Shown here: one piece after another, positions 6,854 to 7,656 of the stretch | Layout: each line of letters starts with the position of its first letter | Position numbering within the stretch: the first letter of the stretch is position 1 | Origin: a candidate division CSSED10-310 bacterium | Lineage (GTDB): Bacteria > CSSED10-310 > JAFGDC01 | Assembly (NCBI GenBank): GCA_016932295.1 | Contig: JAFGDC010000270.1 | Coordinates: forward strand, 1-7,656 | DNA length: 7,656 bases | Direction of reading: 5' to 3' | The notes under the pieces: generated by a model | Database searches by the model: none | Told to the model about the DNA's origin: nothing | What the model saw: only the letters and a program-made list of their open reading frames with translations | Position numbers and translations under genes: made by a program

Positions 6854-7656
6854 TTATTTATTCGTTTTGTGCTGGATCTCCAGATTCTTCAGGGTCATGG
6901 CAATGGCCTGCACAACCCGCTCGATATGCGCGGATGGAATACTGGCGAACGTAATCCGCAAGCCGTTGATTCCCCTGGCGCTGTCCTCGAACGGCACCAC
7001 GCCCACCTTATACGAATCCAACATGATCCTGGCAAATTCCTGAGCGCTGAGTTCCGGGGCGAGATTGAGGAAAAGGAAAAACCCGGCGTTGAAGGGATCC
7101 GGCTGGATGAGCCTGGAATCCAGGGTGGACAGCAGTTGTTTAAACAGATTGATACGCCGGGCGAGAATCTCGATGAAGGCAGCTCGTTCCGCCAGTGCCC
7201 CATCCAACCGCTCCCTGGACTGCATGACCCGCAGCAAGGCTTCCTGGACCGGTCGATTGGTGTTTGATATCGTACTGCGGATCACCGCTCCGGCTTTATA
7301 TTCAAAGAGCGCTGACAGCTCGTCACGACGCTTCGCGACGGTTGTCGGCGATACTGCGGCGCTACTCAGATGCTGGCTGTGTAAACCCATCGTCAAGAAC
7401 GCAACCCGGCCACCCCACCAGAGAAACTCCTTGGAGATTCCATCCACCTTGATGGGAATGAGATTGGGGTGCGCGTCCACCAGCAGGTTGAACAGCGAAC
7501 AGGGCAGCGCCTCCTCGCTCATCACGAATCCTTCATAGGCGTCATCCAACACCACCACCAATGGTGAACGCCGACTGTCCGCCGCCGCCACCAAAATGTC
7601 ACGCATTCTGAAAGCCTCTTCCCTGGTGGGCATGTACCCGGTGGGATTGAAGGGCA
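6854..7656 (-). CDS. Class I PLP-dependent aminotransferase, N-terminus outside window
   Basis: The frame is open to the right edge (PFNPTGY precedes the Met at 7633), so the gene begins outside the window and roughly its first 165 residues are missing. Numbering from that Met, the fold-type I landmarks are NPTG just upstream (7648-7637), LDDAY (29-33; Asp30 for the pyridine nitrogen, Tyr33), DGISKEF with PLP lysine Lys68 (codon 7432-7430), GGR with phosphate-binding Arg76 eight residues later, SNTNRPVQEALL (123-134), PFNAGFFLFLNL (180-191) and NGLRITF with carboxylate-binding Arg226. All the catalytic residues expected in this part are present. It should exchange the amino group between an amino acid and a 2-oxo acid in the cytoplasm; substrate is not determinable. 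It belongs to Aminotran_1_2, not the DegT/DnrJ sugar aminotransferases. The stop is TAA at 6856-6854, directly against the next gene's ATG. Confidence 0.92.
   Translation of the reverse strand, partial: PFNPTGYMPTREEAFRMRDILVAAADSRRSPLVVVLDDAYEGFVMSEEALPCSLFNLLVDAHPNLIPIKVDGISKEFLWWGGRVAFLTMGLHSQHLSSAAVSPTTVAKRRDELSALFEYKAGAVIRSTISNTNRPVQEALLRVMQSRERLDGALAERAAFIEILARRINLFKQLLSTLDSRLIQPDPFNAGFFLFLNLAPELSAQEFARIMLDSYKVGVVPFEDSARGINGLRITFASIPSAHIERVVQAIAMTLKNLEIQHKTNK

Noticed and set aside
7631..7633. Start codon of the aminotransferase
   Set aside because: The frame continues to the window edge and the NPTG motif lies upstream of this Met, so it is internal and the gene is truncated by the window, not broken.
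1..7656. CRISPR arrays, tRNA or rRNA genes, insertion sequences, integrases, phage or toxin-antitoxin genes
   Set aside because: No regularly spaced repeats, cloverleaf-like sequence, terminal inverted repeats with a transposase, or related reading frames were found on either strand by eye.

Overview
The window is bacterial chromosome from an unidentified organism. It is moderately GC-rich, with AGGAGG-type ribosome-binding sites and a lipobox lipoprotein whose mature protein is rich in cysteines. That fits a diderm bacterium with a periplasm, but nothing here fixes the taxon: there is no rRNA, tRNA or lineage marker. I see no transposase, integrase, CRISPR array or phage gene.

Layout. Two plus-strand genes (1-1311, truncated at the left edge, and 1390-3162) encode polytopic membrane proteins of the GT39/PMT_2 (GT-C fold) glycosyltransferase type. 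They lie 78 bases apart and are probably co-transcribed. They converge across a 99-base gap on a minus-strand lipoprotein gene (3262-4539) that has a strong ribosome-binding site and a plausible promoter of its own. A 385-base non-coding stretch rich in inverted repeats (4540-4924) follows. Next, also on the minus strand, come a 642-residue membrane protein of the PTPS_related/YfhO-like type (4925-6853) and, directly upstream of it with stop and start codons abutting (TAAATG), the C-terminal two thirds of a class I PLP-dependent aminotransferase (6854-7656, truncated at the right edge).

How the genes may work together. Three of the five genes encode large multi-spanning membrane proteins from superfamilies that transfer sugars from polyprenyl-phosphate donors onto acceptors at the outer face of the inner membrane. 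The fourth encodes an exported lipoprotein built of beta-rich modules, two of which are a tandem internal duplication. The simplest reading is a cell-envelope glycan or glycolipid decoration locus. No gene for a soluble glycosyltransferase, flippase or polymerase is in view, so the substrate cannot be stated. The aminotransferase has every expected catalytic residue in the part that is visible. It is an alpha-amino-acid type enzyme rather than a DegT-type sugar aminotransferase, so its link to the glycan genes rests only on gene order.

No clearly new system can be demonstrated here. The most informative oddities are the duplicated module in the lipoprotein, the structured intergenic region upstream of it, and the hairpin plus 9-base tandem duplication at the start of the second glycosyltransferase gene.
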